The notes under the pieces: generated by a model
The model's input: the letters and a program-made list of their open reading frames with translations, nothing else
Told to the model about the DNA's origin: nothing
Databases searched by the model: none
From: Elusimicrobiota bacterium
GTDB lineage: Bacteria; Elusimicrobiota; Elusimicrobia; UBA1565; UBA9628
Assembly (NCBI GenBank): GCA_016218575.1
Contig: JACRDN010000007.1
Span: 1 to 52,673, forward strand
Length of the DNA stretch: 52,673 bases
Direction of reading: 5' to 3'
Shown here: positions 1 through 9,548 of the stretch, in pieces
Numbering within the stretch: the stretch's first letter is position 1
How the letters are laid out: every line of letters starts with the position of its first letter
Made by a program: the position numbers and the translations under genes

Positions 1-141
1 GAGATGGTGATGCCAGGCGACAACATAGACATAGAGGTAGAACTCATCGCCCCCATCGCCATGGAGAAGGGCCTGCGCTTCGCCGTCCGCGAGGGCGGCC
101 ACACGGTCGGCGCAGGCGTCGTCAGCGACATTATCGCGTAA
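1..141 (+). CDS. tuf: Elongation factor Tu, C-terminal end (partial)
   Basis: The first 46 codons of the window, in frame 1 to the TAA at 139-141, read as the end of the third (beta-barrel) domain of EF-Tu, including the family ending with [18 protein letters not shown]-Tu delivers aminoacyl-tRNA to the ribosome as a GTP complex. The 5' part lies outside the window. Its position directly before rpsJ is the classic str-to-S10 operon junction, with only 28 bases between them. Confidence 0.95.
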   Translation, partial: EMVMPGDNIDIEVELIAPIAMEKGLRFAVREGGHTVGAGVVSDIIA

Positions 142-159
142 GGAGCCGTCAATATAAGG

Positions 160-165
160 TATAAT
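160..165 (+). promoter_or_regulatory. TATAAT box just before rpsJ
   Basis: An exact TATAAT lies in an AT-rich stretch (151-170) between tuf and rpsJ, four bases before the rpsJ ATG. A Shine-Dalgarno-like AAGG (156-159) overlaps it. No convincing -35 is seen 17 bases upstream. It could be a secondary promoter giving a near-leaderless rpsJ transcript, or simply an A/T-rich translation start region. Read-through from tuf is equally likely. Confidence 0.3.
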
Positions 166-169
166 ATAT

Positions 170-490
170 ATGGAACAAAATAATCCGCAGCAGAGAATCC
201 GTATCCGCCTTCGCGCCTATGACCATCGCGTCTTGGACGCGAGCGTGGGCAAGATTGTCGAGACGGCGCAACGCACTGGGGCCGTTGTTTCGGGCCCCAT
301 TTTGCTGCCGACTCACATCAAGAAGTACACGGTGCTGCGTTCTCCCCACGTTGACAAGAAGTCGCGTGAGCAATTCGAGATGCGGATTCACAAGAGGCTG
401 ATCGAGCTTAACAGCACCACGTCGAAAACCGTGGACGAGCTCATGAAGCTGGATTTGCCGGCCGGAGTGGATGTCGAGATCAAGCTATGA
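170..490 (+). CDS. rpsJ: 30S ribosomal protein S10
   Basis: This 106-residue protein matches S10 along its whole length: [13 protein letters not shown] at residues 10-22, GPILLPT in the loop that contacts the 30S head, and the [17 protein letters not shown] segment typical of the family. S10 also serves as NusE in antitermination complexes. The ATG at 170 puts the family N-terminus at the right distance. The stop overlaps the rplC start (ATGA), so the two are translationally coupled. First gene of the S10 block. Confidence 0.98.
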   Translation: MEQNNPQQRIRIRLRAYDHRVLDASVGKIVETAQRTGAVVSGPILLPTHIKKYTVLRSPHVDKKSREQFEMRIHKRLIELNSTTSKTVDELMKLDLPAGVDVEIKL

Positions 491-1290
491 CAGAAGAGCA
501 GGCGAAAACAGAGGTTAAATCCGAAGGCGACGGGCGCAAGCTCGCCCCCGCGACCTTTCGGAGCATTCTCGGGGAGAAGGTGGGCATGACCCAGGTCTTT
601 CACCCCAAGGATAGGCAGCTTTACGACGTGACCGTGGTCAAGGCCGGGCCCTGCCCTGTGGTGCGGGTCAAGGCCGCCGAGAGCCGCGACGGCTACTGCG
701 CTGTCCAGCTTGCCTACGGCGAAGCCAAGGAGAAGAGCGTTCCCCATTCCGTCCTGGGACAGTTCAAGAAGGCCGGAGTCTCCCCCCGGCGCTTCCTTCG
801 CGAGATCCGGGTTTCCGATGCCAAGGGCGTCGAGGCCGGGCAGGAAGTCGTGGTCGACCAGATATTCAAGATCGGCGACTACGTGGACGTGCGGGGAATC
901 TCCAAGGGCCGGGGTTTCGCCGGCGTCATGAAGCGGCACAATTTCCGCGGACTTCCCGGATCGCACGGCGCCTCCGACAAACAGCGCTCCCCGGGTTCGT
1001 TGGCCTCCCGCCGCTCCCTCGGGCGGGTGCTGCCGGGACAGCGCATGGCCGGCCACATGGGCCACGAGGCGGTTACCATGCAGAAGCTCGAGGTGATTAA
1101 GGTCGAGCCGGAGCATAACCTGATCTACATCAACGGCTCCGTGCCCGGCCCCAGGGGGGGACTGGTCACGATTTCCGAGACAGTCAAATCCAAGAAATTC
1201 CGGGTCGAAGCGGCCAAGCTCGCGGTGAAGAAGGACAAGATGGGCAACATCATCGGCAAGAAGCCGAGCAAAGCCGCCCCCGCGAAATAA
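487..1290 (+). CDS. rplC: 50S ribosomal protein L3
   Basis: A 267-residue L3, longer than the usual ~210. It has a ~25-residue charged N-terminal extension ([19 protein letters not shown]) before the conserved start [12 protein letters not shown], and a Lys/Ala-rich C-terminal tail. The family core [21 protein letters not shown], with the conserved Gln-loop region near residues 140-165, is intact. L3 is a primary assembly protein of the 50S near the peptidyl transferase centre. Overlaps rpsJ by four bases and precedes rplD by two. Confidence 0.97.
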   Translation: MTEEQAKTEVKSEGDGRKLAPATFRSILGEKVGMTQVFHPKDRQLYDVTVVKAGPCPVVRVKAAESRDGYCAVQLAYGEAKEKSVPHSVLGQFKKAGVSPRRFLREIRVSDAKGVEAGQEVVVDQIFKIGDYVDVRGISKGRGFAGVMKRHNFRGLPGSHGASDKQRSPGSLASRRSLGRVLPGQRMAGHMGHEAVTMQKLEVIKVEPEHNLIYINGSVPGPRGGLVTISETVKSKKFRVEAAKLAVKKDKMGNIIGKKPSKAAPAK

Positions 1291-1292
1291 CT

Positions 1293-1913
1293 ATGCAAGC
1301 ACCATTATTGAACGTCAAAGGCGAGGAAGTCGGGAAGATAGAGCTCAAGGAGGTCCTTTTCGGACAGAAGCCCTCGCGCGAGTTCCTGCACGAATACGTC
1401 ACCGTTTACCGCGCCAATCAACGGCAGGGAACGGCTCACACCAAGACTCGCGGCGAAGTCTCTGGCGGCGGAAAAAAGCCATGGAAGCAGAAGCACACCG
1501 GGCGCGCCCGCGCCGGCTCCAACCGTTCTCCGCTGTGGCGGCACGGAGGCACGACCTTCGGGCCCCGCTCCAGCAAGACCGCCCTGGACTTCCCGCGCCA
1601 GAAGGCGAAGCTCGCTTTGGCCCACGCCCTGGCCTCGCAGCACAGTCAAGGCCGCATGATCTTCATCGAGGCCATTTCCCTTGAGGAGCCTAAAACAAAG
1701 ATCGTGGCGAGGCTCCTCAAGACGCTCGGCTGCCAAGGCAGGACCTTGGTGGTGCTGGACGCTCCGAACCCGAAGCTGGCCTTGGCCGCGCGCAATATCC
1801 CGGGAGTGTCCATCCAGATGGCCGCGGACCTCAATGCCTACACCGTTCTCAACTGCAGGAAATTGGTGATGACCCAGCAGGCCCTCGAGAAACTGGGCGC
1901 GCGCTGGAATTGA
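1293..1913 (+). CDS. rplD: 50S ribosomal protein L4
   Basis: A 206-residue L4/L1e family protein. The exit-tunnel loop is recognisable as RQGTAHTKTRGEVSGGGKKPWKQK (about residues 43-66), followed by GRARAGSNRSPLWRHGG. L4 lines the polypeptide exit tunnel. In E. coli L4 also autoregulates the S10 operon, but no matching leader hairpin was recognised here. The ATG follows the rplC stop by two bases. Confidence 0.97.
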   Translation: MQAPLLNVKGEEVGKIELKEVLFGQKPSREFLHEYVTVYRANQRQGTAHTKTRGEVSGGGKKPWKQKHTGRARAGSNRSPLWRHGGTTFGPRSSKTALDFPRQKAKLALAHALASQHSQGRMIFIEAISLEEPKTKIVARLLKTLGCQGRTLVVLDAPNPKLALAARNIPGVSIQMAADLNAYTVLNCRKLVMTQQALEKLGARWN

Positions 1914-1932
1914 TCCACATGAGACAACAATT

Positions 1933-2232
1933 ATGACAGAGCAAGATATTTACGGAGTGATCGTCAGGCCCCTCTTGACCGAGCGCAGCACGATCATGAA
2001 GGAAAAAAACAACCAGTACGTATTCGAGGCCTCCCTGGGCGCCAACAAGGGCCAGATCAAGAGCGCCATAGAGCGGCTTTTCAAAGTCCAAGTGGAGGCC
2101 GTGCGCACCATGGTCGTGGGCGGGAAGTTCCGCCGTTTCGGCCGGGGGGGCAACTACAGGCCGGACTGGAAAAAGGCCGTCGTCACCTTGAAGCAGGGCC
2201 AGAAGATCGATTTCACGGAGCAGGCCGCCTAA
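1933..2232 (+). CDS. rplW: 50S ribosomal protein L23
   Basis: A 99-residue L23 with the N-terminal PLLTERST and [22 protein letters not shown], the alpha-beta fold that sits at the tunnel exit and docks trigger factor and [18 protein letters not shown] forms the conserved extended loop. The length is normal. It lies between rplD and rplB with short spacers. Confidence 0.97.
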   Translation: MTEQDIYGVIVRPLLTERSTIMKEKNNQYVFEASLGANKGQIKSAIERLFKVQVEAVRTMVVGGKFRRFGRGGNYRPDWKKAVVTLKQGQKIDFTEQAA

Positions 2233-2248
2233 AAGAGAGAATAGGACA

Positions 2249-3094
2249 ATGCCATCGAAAACTTTCAAGCCTTACACGCCTTCGCGCCGCCACATGACGG
2301 TCGCGGATTATTCCGAGCTGTCGGCCTGCGCCCCGGAGAAAAGCCTTTTGGCTCCCCTGCGCAAGACCGGCGGCCGCAACAACACCGGCACGATTATGGT
2401 GCGCCACCATGGCGGCGGCCATAAGCGGGCCTACCGCATCGTGGACTTCAAGCGCGACAAGACCGGGATCCCCGGCAAGGTCGCGACCTTGGAGTACGAT
2501 CCTAACCGCACCGCGCGCATTTGTCTGGTCAAGTATGCCGACGGGGAGAGGCGCTACATTCTCCATTCCGTGGGCCTCAAGATCGGGGACAGCGTGGTCA
2601 GCGGCCCCGGCTCCGACATCAAGGTCGGGAACGCCCTGCCGCTCAAGAACATCCCGGACGGAACCTTCGTGCACAACGTGGAGCTCATACCCGGAAGGGG
2701 CGGTCAACTCATGCGCGCGGCCGGCTCCCAGGCCCAGCTCATGGCCAAGGATGCCGGCTACGTCCAGCTCAAGATGCCCTCGGGAGAGATTCGCCTCGTC
2801 CCGGAGGCCTGCATGGCCACCATCGGGCAGGTTTCCAACACCGAGCACAACACGATCAATTTGGGAAAGGCCGGCCGCTCGCGCCACCGGGGCATCCGCC
2901 CGACGGTGCGCGGCGGAGCCATGAACGCCACCGACCATCCGCTGGGCGGCGGCCGCGGCAAATCCAAGGGAGGCAATCATCCCAAGTCCCCCTGGAATCA
3001 GCTGGCCAAGGGATACAAAACCCGCAACAAAAGAAAGCTTTGGAGCTGGATGATCATGGCCGACCGCCGCCAGTCCAAGCAGATGGCGTCATAG
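2249..3094 (+). CDS. rplB: 50S ribosomal protein L2
   Basis: A 281-residue L2 (normal ~275). The start [18 protein letters not shown] is typical. Diagnostic stretches include [20 protein letters not shown] and, near the C-terminus, [22 protein letters not shown], the segment that approaches the peptidyl transferase centre. L2 is needed for subunit joining. Confidence 0.98.
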   Translation: MPSKTFKPYTPSRRHMTVADYSELSACAPEKSLLAPLRKTGGRNNTGTIMVRHHGGGHKRAYRIVDFKRDKTGIPGKVATLEYDPNRTARICLVKYADGERRYILHSVGLKIGDSVVSGPGSDIKVGNALPLKNIPDGTFVHNVELIPGRGGQLMRAAGSQAQLMAKDAGYVQLKMPSGEIRLVPEACMATIGQVSNTEHNTINLGKAGRSRHRGIRPTVRGGAMNATDHPLGGGRGKSKGGNHPKSPWNQLAKGYKTRNKRKLWSWMIMADRRQSKQMAS

Positions 3095-3104
3095 AGGGAA
3101 TTCA

Positions 3105-3389
3105 ATGGGACGATCGACTAAGAAGGGGCCTTACGTGGAGCAAAACCTCCTCGAGAAAGTCCAGAAGCTCAACGCTTCCGGCGAGAAGAAGGTAATCAAA
3201 ACCTGGGCGCGGGCCTGCACCGTGACCCCCGAGTTCGTGGGGCACACCTTTGCCGTGCACAACGGACGCAAGTTCCTGCCCGTCTACGTCACGGAGCAGA
3301 TGGTGGGGCATCGGCTGGGGGAGTTCTCCTTCACGCGGTTTTTTAAGGGTCACGGGTCCACCCATAAAGAGTCCAAGGATCTCACTTAA
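3105..3389 (+). CDS. rpsS: 30S ribosomal protein S19
   Basis: A 94-residue S19 beginning [16 protein letters not shown], with [29 protein letters not shown], which places it unambiguously. S19 binds 16S rRNA in the 30S head with S13. It follows rplB by ten bases and precedes rplV in standard order. Confidence 0.98.
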   Translation: MGRSTKKGPYVEQNLLEKVQKLNASGEKKVIKTWARACTVTPEFVGHTFAVHNGRKFLPVYVTEQMVGHRLGEFSFTRFFKGHGSTHKESKDLT

Positions 3390-3409
3390 ACGGTCAAGGG
3401 AAAATATTC

Positions 3410-3799
3410 ATGGAAGCTATCGCTTACGCTCGGTTTCAAAGGTACGGGGCCCGCAAGGTGGCCCAGGTGCTCAAGGAGATTCGCGGCAAGTCCGTCCTCG
3501 AGGCGGAGCAGCTTTTGCCGCTTTTGCCCAGGATTTGCGCCCCCATGGTCGCCAAGACCCTGAAGTCTGCGGCCGCCAATCTCGTGGTTAAGGCGCACCG
3601 GGCCGGAAAAACCGTGGTTCCCGCCCAAGTCTACATCAAGTCCTGCTGGGCCGGAATGGGTCCCATGGGGAACATGAAGAGAGTCCAGCCCGCCCCTCAA
3701 GGGCGCGCCATGACTTTCAAGCGCAAGGTGTGCCATCTGACCATGGTGGTCTCGGATGAGAGAGACCCCCGCAACGCCGCGGGGGTTTTCGGGGGTTAA
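3410..3799 (+). CDS. rplV: 50S ribosomal protein L22
   Basis: A 129-residue L22. KVAQVLKEIRGKSVLEAEQLL gives the N-terminal helices, and the tunnel hairpin lies around GPMGNMKRVQPAPQGRAM. The C-terminus HLTMVVSDE matches the family, with a short Gly-rich tail after it. L22 with L4 forms the tunnel constriction. Confidence 0.96.
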   Translation: MEAIAYARFQRYGARKVAQVLKEIRGKSVLEAEQLLPLLPRICAPMVAKTLKSAAANLVVKAHRAGKTVVPAQVYIKSCWAGMGPMGNMKRVQPAPQGRAMTFKRKVCHLTMVVSDERDPRNAAGVFGG

Positions 3800-3825
3800 G
3801 GGGTTTGCATATATGAGGAAAACAC

Positions 3826-4671
3826 ATGGGCAATAAAATTCATCCCAACGGCGTGCGCCTGGGCTACATCCATGACTGGGAGTCAAAGTGGTTTTCCCTG
3901 CGGGAGATGCCGGCGCTCATCGGAGAGGATTTCAAGATACGCACCTTGGTCAAGAACACTTTCAGGCAGGCCGCGGTGAGCTGGATCGGAATCGAGAGGG
4001 CCGGCTCCTACCTGCGGGTCAACATCCACACCGCCCGCCCCGGCGTCGTCATCGGCAAGAAGGGCGTCGATATCGAGGGCATCCGCAGCAAGATCGAGAA
4101 CATCACCTCCCGCAAGACCTTCATAAACGTCATGGAGATCAAGGAGCCTGAGCTGGATTCCAGGCTCGTGGCCGAGGCCATCGCCATGCAGCTTGAGAAG
4201 CGTATCGCCTACCGCCGGGCCATGCGCCGTGCCATGGAGCGGACCATGCAGTCCGGGGCGCTCGGCATCAAGGTCATGGTGGGGGGGCGCTTGAACGGAT
4301 CCGAGATCGCCCGCCGGGAGTGGGCGCGCGAGGGCCGCGTTCCCCTGCACACCTATTGCGCCGACGTGGACTACGGCACCGCGGAGGCCTTTACCACGGC
4401 GGGCCTGATCGGGGTCAAGGTCTGGATTTTCAAGAAGCAGCTTTTCGTCAAGAACCCCAAGGAGCTCCTGATGCTGGCCAAACGCGCGGAGCCCGCACCG
4501 GCCGCGGTGATCGCCGGAACGGGAATTACCGTCGCGGCTCCGGAAGCCGTCGCCCCCGCAGCCGCCCCCGTTCCCGAGGCCGTGGCCCTCGATGCGGACG
4601 CGGAGGGCCCCAGTACCATGGAAGAGGCCATGGAGGCCGTCGACGAACGGCTCCATGGCGCGAAGGAATAA
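3826..4671 (+). CDS. rpsC: 30S ribosomal protein S3 with long C-terminal tail
   Basis: A 281-residue S3. Residues 1-215 are the family core: [13 protein letters not shown], the KH-domain [17 protein letters not shown], and [23 protein letters not shown]. After about residue 220 there is a ~60-residue tail rich in Ala, Pro, Val and Glu ending in an acidic helix ([19 protein letters not shown]). The tail is beyond the usual bacterial length and probably disordered. S3 lines the mRNA entry site. Confidence 0.97.
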   Translation: MGNKIHPNGVRLGYIHDWESKWFSLREMPALIGEDFKIRTLVKNTFRQAAVSWIGIERAGSYLRVNIHTARPGVVIGKKGVDIEGIRSKIENITSRKTFINVMEIKEPELDSRLVAEAIAMQLEKRIAYRRAMRRAMERTMQSGALGIKVMVGGRLNGSEIARREWAREGRVPLHTYCADVDYGTAEAFTTAGLIGVKVWIFKKQLFVKNPKELLMLAKRAEPAPAAVIAGTGITVAAPEAVAPAAAPVPEAVALDADAEGPSTMEEAMEAVDERLHGAKE

Positions 4672-4680
4672 ACTATGTTG

Positions 4681-5091
4681 ATGCCTAAACGCGTTAAGTA
4701 CCGCAAACCGCACAGCCATCCTCGCATCAAGGGGCCGGCCAAGCGCGGGATCTCCATTGCCTTCGGCGATTACGCGCTCAGGGCTTTGGAGCCGAAGTGG
4801 GTGACGGCCCGCCAAATCGAGGCATCCCGCGTGGCCATCGGCCGCTACCTCAAGAAGGGCGGCAAGCTTTGGACCCGGGTTTTTCCGGACAAGGCCGTGA
4901 CCAAGCACCCTGCCGAGACCCGCATGGGAAAGGGGAAGGGCGCGCCCGACCATTGGGTCGCGGTGGTCAGGCCCGGCCGCATCCTTTTCGAGATCCAGGG
5001 AGTGGGTCATGAGGAAGCCGCCGCGGCGCTCCGGGCTGCCTCCTACAAGCTGCCGATCAAGACCAAATTCGTGACCCGGGAGTCCTTATAA
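4681..5091 (+). CDS. rplP: 50S ribosomal protein L16
   Basis: An L16 of 136 residues from the ATG at 4681 ([18 protein letters not shown]). An ATG two codons upstream at 4675 is also possible, but the family starts with MxPKR. The conserved [22 protein letters not shown] is present. L16 organises the A-site region of the 50S. The stop overlaps the rpmC start. Confidence 0.97.
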   Translation: MPKRVKYRKPHSHPRIKGPAKRGISIAFGDYALRALEPKWVTARQIEASRVAIGRYLKKGGKLWTRVFPDKAVTKHPAETRMGKGKGAPDHWVAVVRPGRILFEIQGVGHEEAAAALRAASYKLPIKTKFVTRESL

Positions 5092-5294
5092 TGAAGGCCA
5101 ACGACCGCCAGGCCAAGAAGAATTTGTCCGTGGCTGAGCTTGGGGCAGAGCTGCACCAGGCCCAGGAAAAGGCGTTCAGGCTTGGCTTCAAGCACCAGGT
5201 GACGCCTCTTGCCAATCCCGTGGAGCTGCGCAGCCTGCGCCGGCACATCGCCCGGCTCAAGACTTGGATTCAAGAGAAGCAGGAGAAGAGATGA
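5091..5294 (+). CDS. rpmC: 50S ribosomal protein L29
   Basis: A 67-residue, mostly helical protein with [26 protein letters not shown] and a C-terminal helix [13 protein letters not shown] typical of L29. L29 sits beside L23 at the tunnel exit. ATG overlaps the rplP stop by one base (TAATG) and its own stop overlaps the rpsQ start by four. Confidence 0.95.
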   Translation: MKANDRQAKKNLSVAELGAELHQAQEKAFRLGFKHQVTPLANPVELRSLRRHIARLKTWIQEKQEKR

Positions 5295-5590
5295 CAAAGA
5301 CAGACCAAAACGGCGTCTCCGAACGCGCCAGCCGAAAGACTTTCGAGGGAGTCGTTGTCTCCGACAAGATGGACAAGACCAGGATCGTCAAGGTTCCCCG
5401 CCTGGTGAGGCATCCCTTTTATGAGAAAATCGTGAGGAAGGGGTCGAAGTTCAGCGCTCATGACGAGTCCAACGCCTCCCATCAGGGGGACCTCGTCGAG
5501 ATCATGAGCACCCGGCCTTTGTCCAAGACCAAGCGCTGGCGGGTGATCCGGGTCATCAAAGCCGCTCCCCGCGAGGGAGGGCGCTCATGA
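5291..5590 (+). CDS. rpsQ: 30S ribosomal protein S17
   Basis: From the ATG at 5291 the protein has 99 residues. The S17 OB-fold core begins at about residue 17 ([20 protein letters not shown]) and includes [19 protein letters not shown] and [20 protein letters not shown]. An upstream in-frame Met at 5264 lies inside rpmC and is rejected. S17 is a primary binder of 16S rRNA. Confidence 0.96.
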   Translation: MTKTDQNGVSERASRKTFEGVVVSDKMDKTRIVKVPRLVRHPFYEKIVRKGSKFSAHDESNASHQGDLVEIMSTRPLSKTKRWRVIRVIKAAPREGGRS

Positions 5591-5955
5591 TACAGCTCAG
5601 GTCCATCATCAACGTCGCCGACAATTCCGGCGCCAAGAAGCTGCAGTGCTTCCATGTCATGGGGGGAAGCTACCGGCGCTATGCCGCCATAGGCGACATT
5701 ATCGTCTGCAGCGTCCGAGACGCCCTGCCCCACGGCCAGATCAAGAAGGGCGACGTGGTCAAGGCGGTGGTCGTGCGCGCCGTGCGCAATAAGAGAAGGC
5801 CGGACGGATCCTACATCAAGTTCGATGACAACGCCGCCTGCGTCATCGACGCCAACGGCGAGCCCAGGGGCACCCGCGTTTTCGGACCCGTGGCCCGGGA
5901 GCTTCGAGACAAGGAATACTTGAAGATCATTTCGCTGGCTCCAGAGGTCCTGTGA
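5587..5955 (+). CDS. rplN: 50S ribosomal protein L14
   Basis: A 122-residue L14 starting [22 protein letters not shown], with [11 protein letters not shown] and [24 protein letters not shown] as family signatures. L14 forms inter-subunit bridges. First gene of the spc block; starts inside the last codons of rpsQ (ATGA overlap). Confidence 0.98.
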   Translation: MIQLRSIINVADNSGAKKLQCFHVMGGSYRRYAAIGDIIVCSVRDALPHGQIKKGDVVKAVVVRAVRNKRRPDGSYIKFDDNAACVIDANGEPRGTRVFGPVARELRDKEYLKIISLAPEVL

Positions 5956-6272
5956 TGCTGAAGCTGAAAATTCATAAAAAAGACAAGGTCCTGGTTCTGT
6001 CAGGGAAGGACAAGGGCAAGACCGGCGAGGTCGTCCGGGTCTACCCATCGGAGATGCGCGTGCTGGTCAGCAAGGTCAACATCGTGACCAAGCACAAGAA
6101 GGCCCGGCAGAACGAGCCGGGAGGAATCGAGAAAATGGAAGCGCCCCTGCCGCTTTCCAAGGTGATGCTGGTCTGTCCCAAGTGCGAAAAGGCAATCAAG
6201 CCGAAGCTGGACAAGCTGGCCACCGGAGAGCGGGTGCGCCTTTGCCGCGAGTGCGGCGAGACCATTTTATAA
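5955..6272 (+). CDS. rplX: 50S ribosomal protein L24 (with zinc ribbon)
   Basis: From the ATG at 5955, overlapping the rplN stop by one base, the protein has 105 residues. The KOW motif [18 protein letters not shown] is near the N-terminus. VCPKCEK and LCRECGE near the C-terminus supply four Cys of a probable zinc ribbon seen in many bacterial L24. An in-frame GTG at 5952 is less likely. L24 initiates 50S assembly. Confidence 0.96.
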   Translation: MLKLKIHKKDKVLVLSGKDKGKTGEVVRVYPSEMRVLVSKVNIVTKHKKARQNEPGGIEKMEAPLPLSKVMLVCPKCEKAIKPKLDKLATGERVRLCRECGETIL

Positions 6273-6285
6273 GAGAGCATAAATC

Positions 6286-6975
6286 ATGGCGGAAAAAGAT
6301 CCGATAGCAGAGCAGAAAGCCAAAGAGAAGGCCGCGGCCGCGCGAAAGGCGGCCTTGGAGGCCAAGGCGGCCAAGGCCGCCGGCCCCACCATGGCTGTTT
6401 CCGACGGCCGCGAGGCGCCCCATCCCGTGCCGCGGCTTAAGAAGCGCTTCACCGAGAAGGTGATTCCCGCGATGATGGAGAAGCTGGACTTGAAGAACCC
6501 CATGCAGGCCCCCAAGCTCTCCAAGATCGTGGTCAACATCGGCGTTTCCGAGGCCCGGGAGAACATCCAGGCCCTGGACGGCGCGCGAGAGGAGCTGGCC
6601 ATGATCACCGGGCAGTGGCCCCAGCTGCGCAGAGCCAGCAAGTCCATATCTAATTTCAAGCTCCGCCAGGGCATGCCCATCGGCGTGCGGGTGACCTTGC
6701 GGGGCGACAGGATGTACGAGTTCCTGGACAGGCTCATATCCACGGCGATCCCCCGCATTCGGGACTTCCGCGGGCTCGAGCCCGCGGGCTTCGATGGCCA
6801 TGGCAACTACAATCTAGGCCTGCGCGAGCAGCTTATATTCCCCGAGATCAACGTCGAGAAGGTGTCCAAGGCCCGGGGCATGAACATTTCCATAGTGACG
6901 ACGGCTGGCAAGGACGATTTAAGCCTGGAGCTCTTGAGGCTTTTCGGGATGCCGTTCAAGTCGGGGAGGAATTGA
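6286..6975 (+). CDS. rplE: 50S ribosomal protein L5 with N-terminal extension
   Basis: A 229-residue L5; usual length is about 180. The canonical start corresponds to about residue 49 ([18 protein letters not shown]). The preceding ~48 residues are Ala/Lys/Glu-rich ([20 protein letters not shown]) and look like a single charged helix. The core includes [34 protein letters not shown] and [19 protein letters not shown]5 binds 5S rRNA and contacts P-site tRNA. No alternative start close to the canonical N-terminus is visible, so the extension is probably real. Confidence 0.95.
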   Translation: MAEKDPIAEQKAKEKAAAARKAALEAKAAKAAGPTMAVSDGREAPHPVPRLKKRFTEKVIPAMMEKLDLKNPMQAPKLSKIVVNIGVSEARENIQALDGAREELAMITGQWPQLRRASKSISNFKLRQGMPIGVRVTLRGDRMYEFLDRLISTAIPRIRDFRGLEPAGFDGHGNYNLGLREQLIFPEINVEKVSKARGMNISIVTTAGKDDLSLELLRLFGMPFKSGRN

Positions 6976-7160
6976 TGGCCACAACTGCCTGGGCTGCGAA
7001 GATGCGCAAGCCCCAAAAATTCGCGACGCGCTACCGGAATCGCTGCCAGATCTGTGGCAGGCCCCGCGCTTATTACCGTGACTTCGGCCTTTGCCGCATC
7101 TGCTTCCGGAAAATGGCCCACATGGGCCAAATCCCCGGCGTGAAAAAATCTTCCTGGTAG
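6975..7160 (+). CDS. rpsZ: 30S ribosomal protein S14, zinc-binding type
   Basis: A 61-residue S14 from the ATG at 6975, overlapping the rplE stop by one base. The zinc knuckle is [20 protein letters not shown], four Cys in two CxxC pairs, followed by the conserved [18 protein letters not shown] end. This is the short zinc (C+) form, not the ~100-residue zinc-free form. A TTG at 6972 is an alternative start. Confidence 0.97.
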   Translation: MATTAWAAKMRKPQKFATRYRNRCQICGRPRAYYRDFGLCRICFRKMAHMGQIPGVKKSSW

Positions 7161-7166
7161 GTGATT

Positions 7167-7562
7167 ATGGATCCCATTTCAGATCTGATCTCAAGAATCA
7201 ACAACGCGAACATGAGGCTCAAGGACCGGGTGGACATGCCCTTGTCCAAGCTCAAGCTCGAGGTGGCGAGGATCCTGAAGGAAGAGGGGTTCATCGCCAA
7301 TTTCAAGTCCCTGTACACCAGTGGGAGCAAGCAGGGGACTCTGCGCATTTTCCTGAAGTACTCCCCCGCCAAGGAGGCCGTGATCCAGGGCATCCGGCGG
7401 GTGTCGAAGCCGGGCCTGCGGGTCTACCGCTCCTACGAGGAGATTCCCCTGGCGCGCGGCGGATTCCCCGTGACCATCGTTTCGACTTCCAAGGGCGTGA
7501 TGACTCATTCCCAGGCGAAGGAGAAGAAGATGGGCGGCGAGATTCTCTGCCAGGTTTGGTGA
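7167..7562 (+). CDS. rpsH: 30S ribosomal protein S8
   Basis: From the ATG at 7167 (MDPISDLISRINNANM) the protein has 131 residues. The C-terminal RVYRSYEEIPLARGGFPVTIVSTSKGVMT is the usual S8 rRNA-binding segment. The GTG at 7161 would add two residues and is less like the family. S8 in E. coli represses the spc operon; no operator was identified here. Confidence 0.96.
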   Translation: MDPISDLISRINNANMRLKDRVDMPLSKLKLEVARILKEEGFIANFKSLYTSGSKQGTLRIFLKYSPAKEAVIQGIRRVSKPGLRVYRSYEEIPLARGGFPVTIVSTSKGVMTHSQAKEKKMGGEILCQVW

Positions 7563-7569
7563 GGGTATC

Positions 7570-8145
7570 ATGAGCCGAATTGGAAGAATGCCTGTCTCAA
7601 TCCCGAAGGGAGTCGAAGTGAGCGTCGCCCAAGGCGTGCTCACCGCCAAGGGGCCCAAGGGCCAGCTCAAGCAGGTCTTGAACCCCCTGGTGACGGCCGA
7701 GATCAAGGACGGAGAGGTCTGTTTGAGCGCGGACCTGAAGGCCGCCAAGGACGCCTCGGCCATTTACGGCATGTCCCGCGCCCGGGTCGCCAACACCTTG
7801 CAGGGGGTGGCCGACGGATTTTCAAAGACCCTCGAGATCATGGGCTTGGGCTTCAGGGCCGAGGTCGCTGGGCAGAAGCTGACTTTGAGCCTGGGCAAGT
7901 CCCATCCCGTGGTTTTCGAGGCCCCCAAGGAGGTCGCGCTGTCCGTGGACGCCAAGAAGACCCAGATCACGGTGAGCGGTCCCGACAAGGACTTGGTCGG
8001 CGCCACGGCCGCCAAGATCCGCGAGCTGCGCAAGCCGGAGCCTTATAAAGGGACCGGCATCCGCTATCAGGGAGAATTCATCCGCAAGAAGGCGGGCAAG
8101 ACCGCGGCTGGAGCCAGCGGAGCGGCCGGCGGCGGCAAGAAGTAA
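7570..8145 (+). CDS. rplF: 50S ribosomal protein L6
   Basis: A 191-residue L6 beginning MSRIGRMPVSIPKGVEV, containing two repeated alpha-beta domains and the family C-terminus GTGIRYQGEFIRKKAGKTA. A short Gly/Ala tail follows. L6 lies near the sarcin-ricin loop and factor-binding site. Confidence 0.97.
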   Translation: MSRIGRMPVSIPKGVEVSVAQGVLTAKGPKGQLKQVLNPLVTAEIKDGEVCLSADLKAAKDASAIYGMSRARVANTLQGVADGFSKTLEIMGLGFRAEVAGQKLTLSLGKSHPVVFEAPKEVALSVDAKKTQITVSGPDKDLVGATAAKIRELRKPEPYKGTGIRYQGEFIRKKAGKTAAGASGAAGGGKK

Positions 8146-8161
8146 CCCGTGAGGATGACTC

Positions 8162-8512
8162 ATGAAAGATAAAGAGACTCGACTTCAGTACCGCAGGGAG
8201 AGAACCCGCGGCAAGATCCGCTTGAAAGCCGGGGATCGGCCGCGACTGACGGTATACCGCAGCCTGAAGCATCTCTATGCCCAGGTCGTGGATGACAATT
8301 CCGGCAAGACCTTGGCCTGCGCCTCATCCTCGTGCAAGGAGTTCAAGGCCGGCAAAGACCTCTCGGCGGCCAAGAAAGTAGGGGAGCTCGTGGCGAAGAA
8401 GGCCTTGGCCGCGGGCGTCAAGAAGGTCGTTTTCGACCGGGGGGCCTACATCTACCACGGCAGGATCAAGACCTTGGCCGAGGCGGCTCGAGCCGGAGGG
8501 CTGGAATTCTAA
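8162..8512 (+). CDS. rplR: 50S ribosomal protein L18
   Basis: A 116-residue L18 with the basic N-terminus [11 protein letters not shown], then [20 protein letters not shown] and a C-terminus [25 protein letters not shown]-type, all diagnostic. It binds 5S rRNA together with L5. Sixteen bases after rplF. Confidence 0.97.
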   Translation: MKDKETRLQYRRERTRGKIRLKAGDRPRLTVYRSLKHLYAQVVDDNSGKTLACASSSCKEFKAGKDLSAAKKVGELVAKKALAAGVKKVVFDRGAYIYHGRIKTLAEAARAGGLEF

Positions 8513-8530
8513 TTTTCTTGGAGACAATGC

Positions 8531-9082
8531 ATGGCAGAGATTGCGGCGGAAAATAAATCGTCCCAGACGGGGCACAGGCCCCAGCACGGGCCCAGGCGCT
8601 CGCGCTACGCCGAGGCCCGGGAGGAGGGCGGCTTCAAAGAGACCGTTGTTACCATCAATCGCGTGGCCAAGGTCGTCAAGGGCGGGAAGAGATTCTCTTT
8701 CAGCGCCTTGGTCGTGATCGGCGATGGCCTCGGCACCGTGGGGGCCGGGCTCGGCAAGGCCCGCGAGGTCCAGTCCGCGATCCAGAAAGGCAACGCCCAG
8801 GCCCGCAAAAGCCTGATACAATTTCCGCTGGTGGAGGGCACGATTCCGCACGAGATCATCGCCAAGTACCGGGCCGGCAAAGTCTGGATGAAGCCGGCGG
8901 CCCCGGGAACGGGAGTCATCGCTGGCGGGGGGGTGCGCGCGGTTTTGGAGGCGGGCGGAGTCAAGAATATCCTGACCAAGAGCTTGGGCAGCTCCAATGC
9001 CTTCAACGTTGTGGGAGCGACCTTGGAATGCCTGCAAAAGCTGCGCACCAGCGCTGACATCGCCAAGCTCCGGGGCAAATAA
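8531..9082 (+). CDS. rpsE: 30S ribosomal protein S5
   Basis: A 183-residue S5. [20 protein letters not shown] starts the double-stranded RNA-binding domain (about residues 36-55). [15 protein letters not shown] and [21 protein letters not shown] are conserved. S5 contributes to decoding fidelity. The gene is followed directly by rplO; the usual rpmD is missing between them. Confidence 0.97.
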   Translation: MAEIAAENKSSQTGHRPQHGPRRSRYAEAREEGGFKETVVTINRVAKVVKGGKRFSFSALVVIGDGLGTVGAGLGKAREVQSAIQKGNAQARKSLIQFPLVEGTIPHEIIAKYRAGKVWMKPAAPGTGVIAGGGVRAVLEAGGVKNILTKSLGSSNAFNVVGATLECLQKLRTSADIAKLRGK

Positions 9083-9083
9083 C

Positions 9084-9548
9084 ATGGCTGATTCAAAGAT
9101 CGATTTAAGCGCGTTGAAATCCAAACCAGGGGCCCGCAGGGAGCGGCGCCGGCTGGGCTTGGGCGAGGGCTCTGGCCTCGGACAGACCGCCTCGCGCGGC
9201 CAGAAGGGCCAGCGCAGCCGCTCCGGCGACGGCAAGCTGGTGGGCTTCGAGGGAGGCCAGACCCCGCTCTTGCGGCGGGTGCCCAAGAGGGGATTCACCA
9301 ATGCCCCCTTTAAGGTCCGCTACCAGATCGTGTCCTTGGCCGATATCGAGCGGGTCTTCAAGAACCAGAAGGAAGTCTCCCTGGACTCCCTGAAGATACA
9401 CGGGCTCGTCCGCGGCCCGCGCCCGGTGAAAATCCTGGGCGACGGAGACGTGACCCGCGCTTACAAGATAGCCGCCCACGCCTTCTCGGCCAGCGCCCGC
9501 GAGAAGATCAAGAAGGCGGGGGGCTCGGCCGAAGAGGTGACGGGGTGA
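9084..9548 (+). CDS. rplO: 50S ribosomal protein L15
   Basis: From the ATG at 9084, one base after the rpsE stop, the protein has 154 residues. RRLGLGEGSGLGQTASRGQKGQRSRSG is the Gly/Arg-rich extended N-terminus of L15 and GFEGGQTPLLRRVPKRGFTN the family signature. The longer in-frame ORF from 8997 would lie inside rpsE and is rejected. Stop overlaps the secY GTG start. Confidence 0.96.
   Translation: MADSKIDLSALKSKPGARRERRRLGLGEGSGLGQTASRGQKGQRSRSGDGKLVGFEGGQTPLLRRVPKRGFTNAPFKVRYQIVSLADIERVFKNQKEVSLDSLKIHGLVRGPRPVKILGDGDVTRAYKIAAHAFSASAREKIKKAGGSAEEVTG

Noticed and set aside
388-1116. Long minus-strand open frames opposite rplC and many other ribosomal genes
   Set aside because: They mirror strongly conserved plus-strand genes, have shadow compositions rich in His, Gly and Ala, and lack family motifs. 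High G+C makes such antisense frames common.
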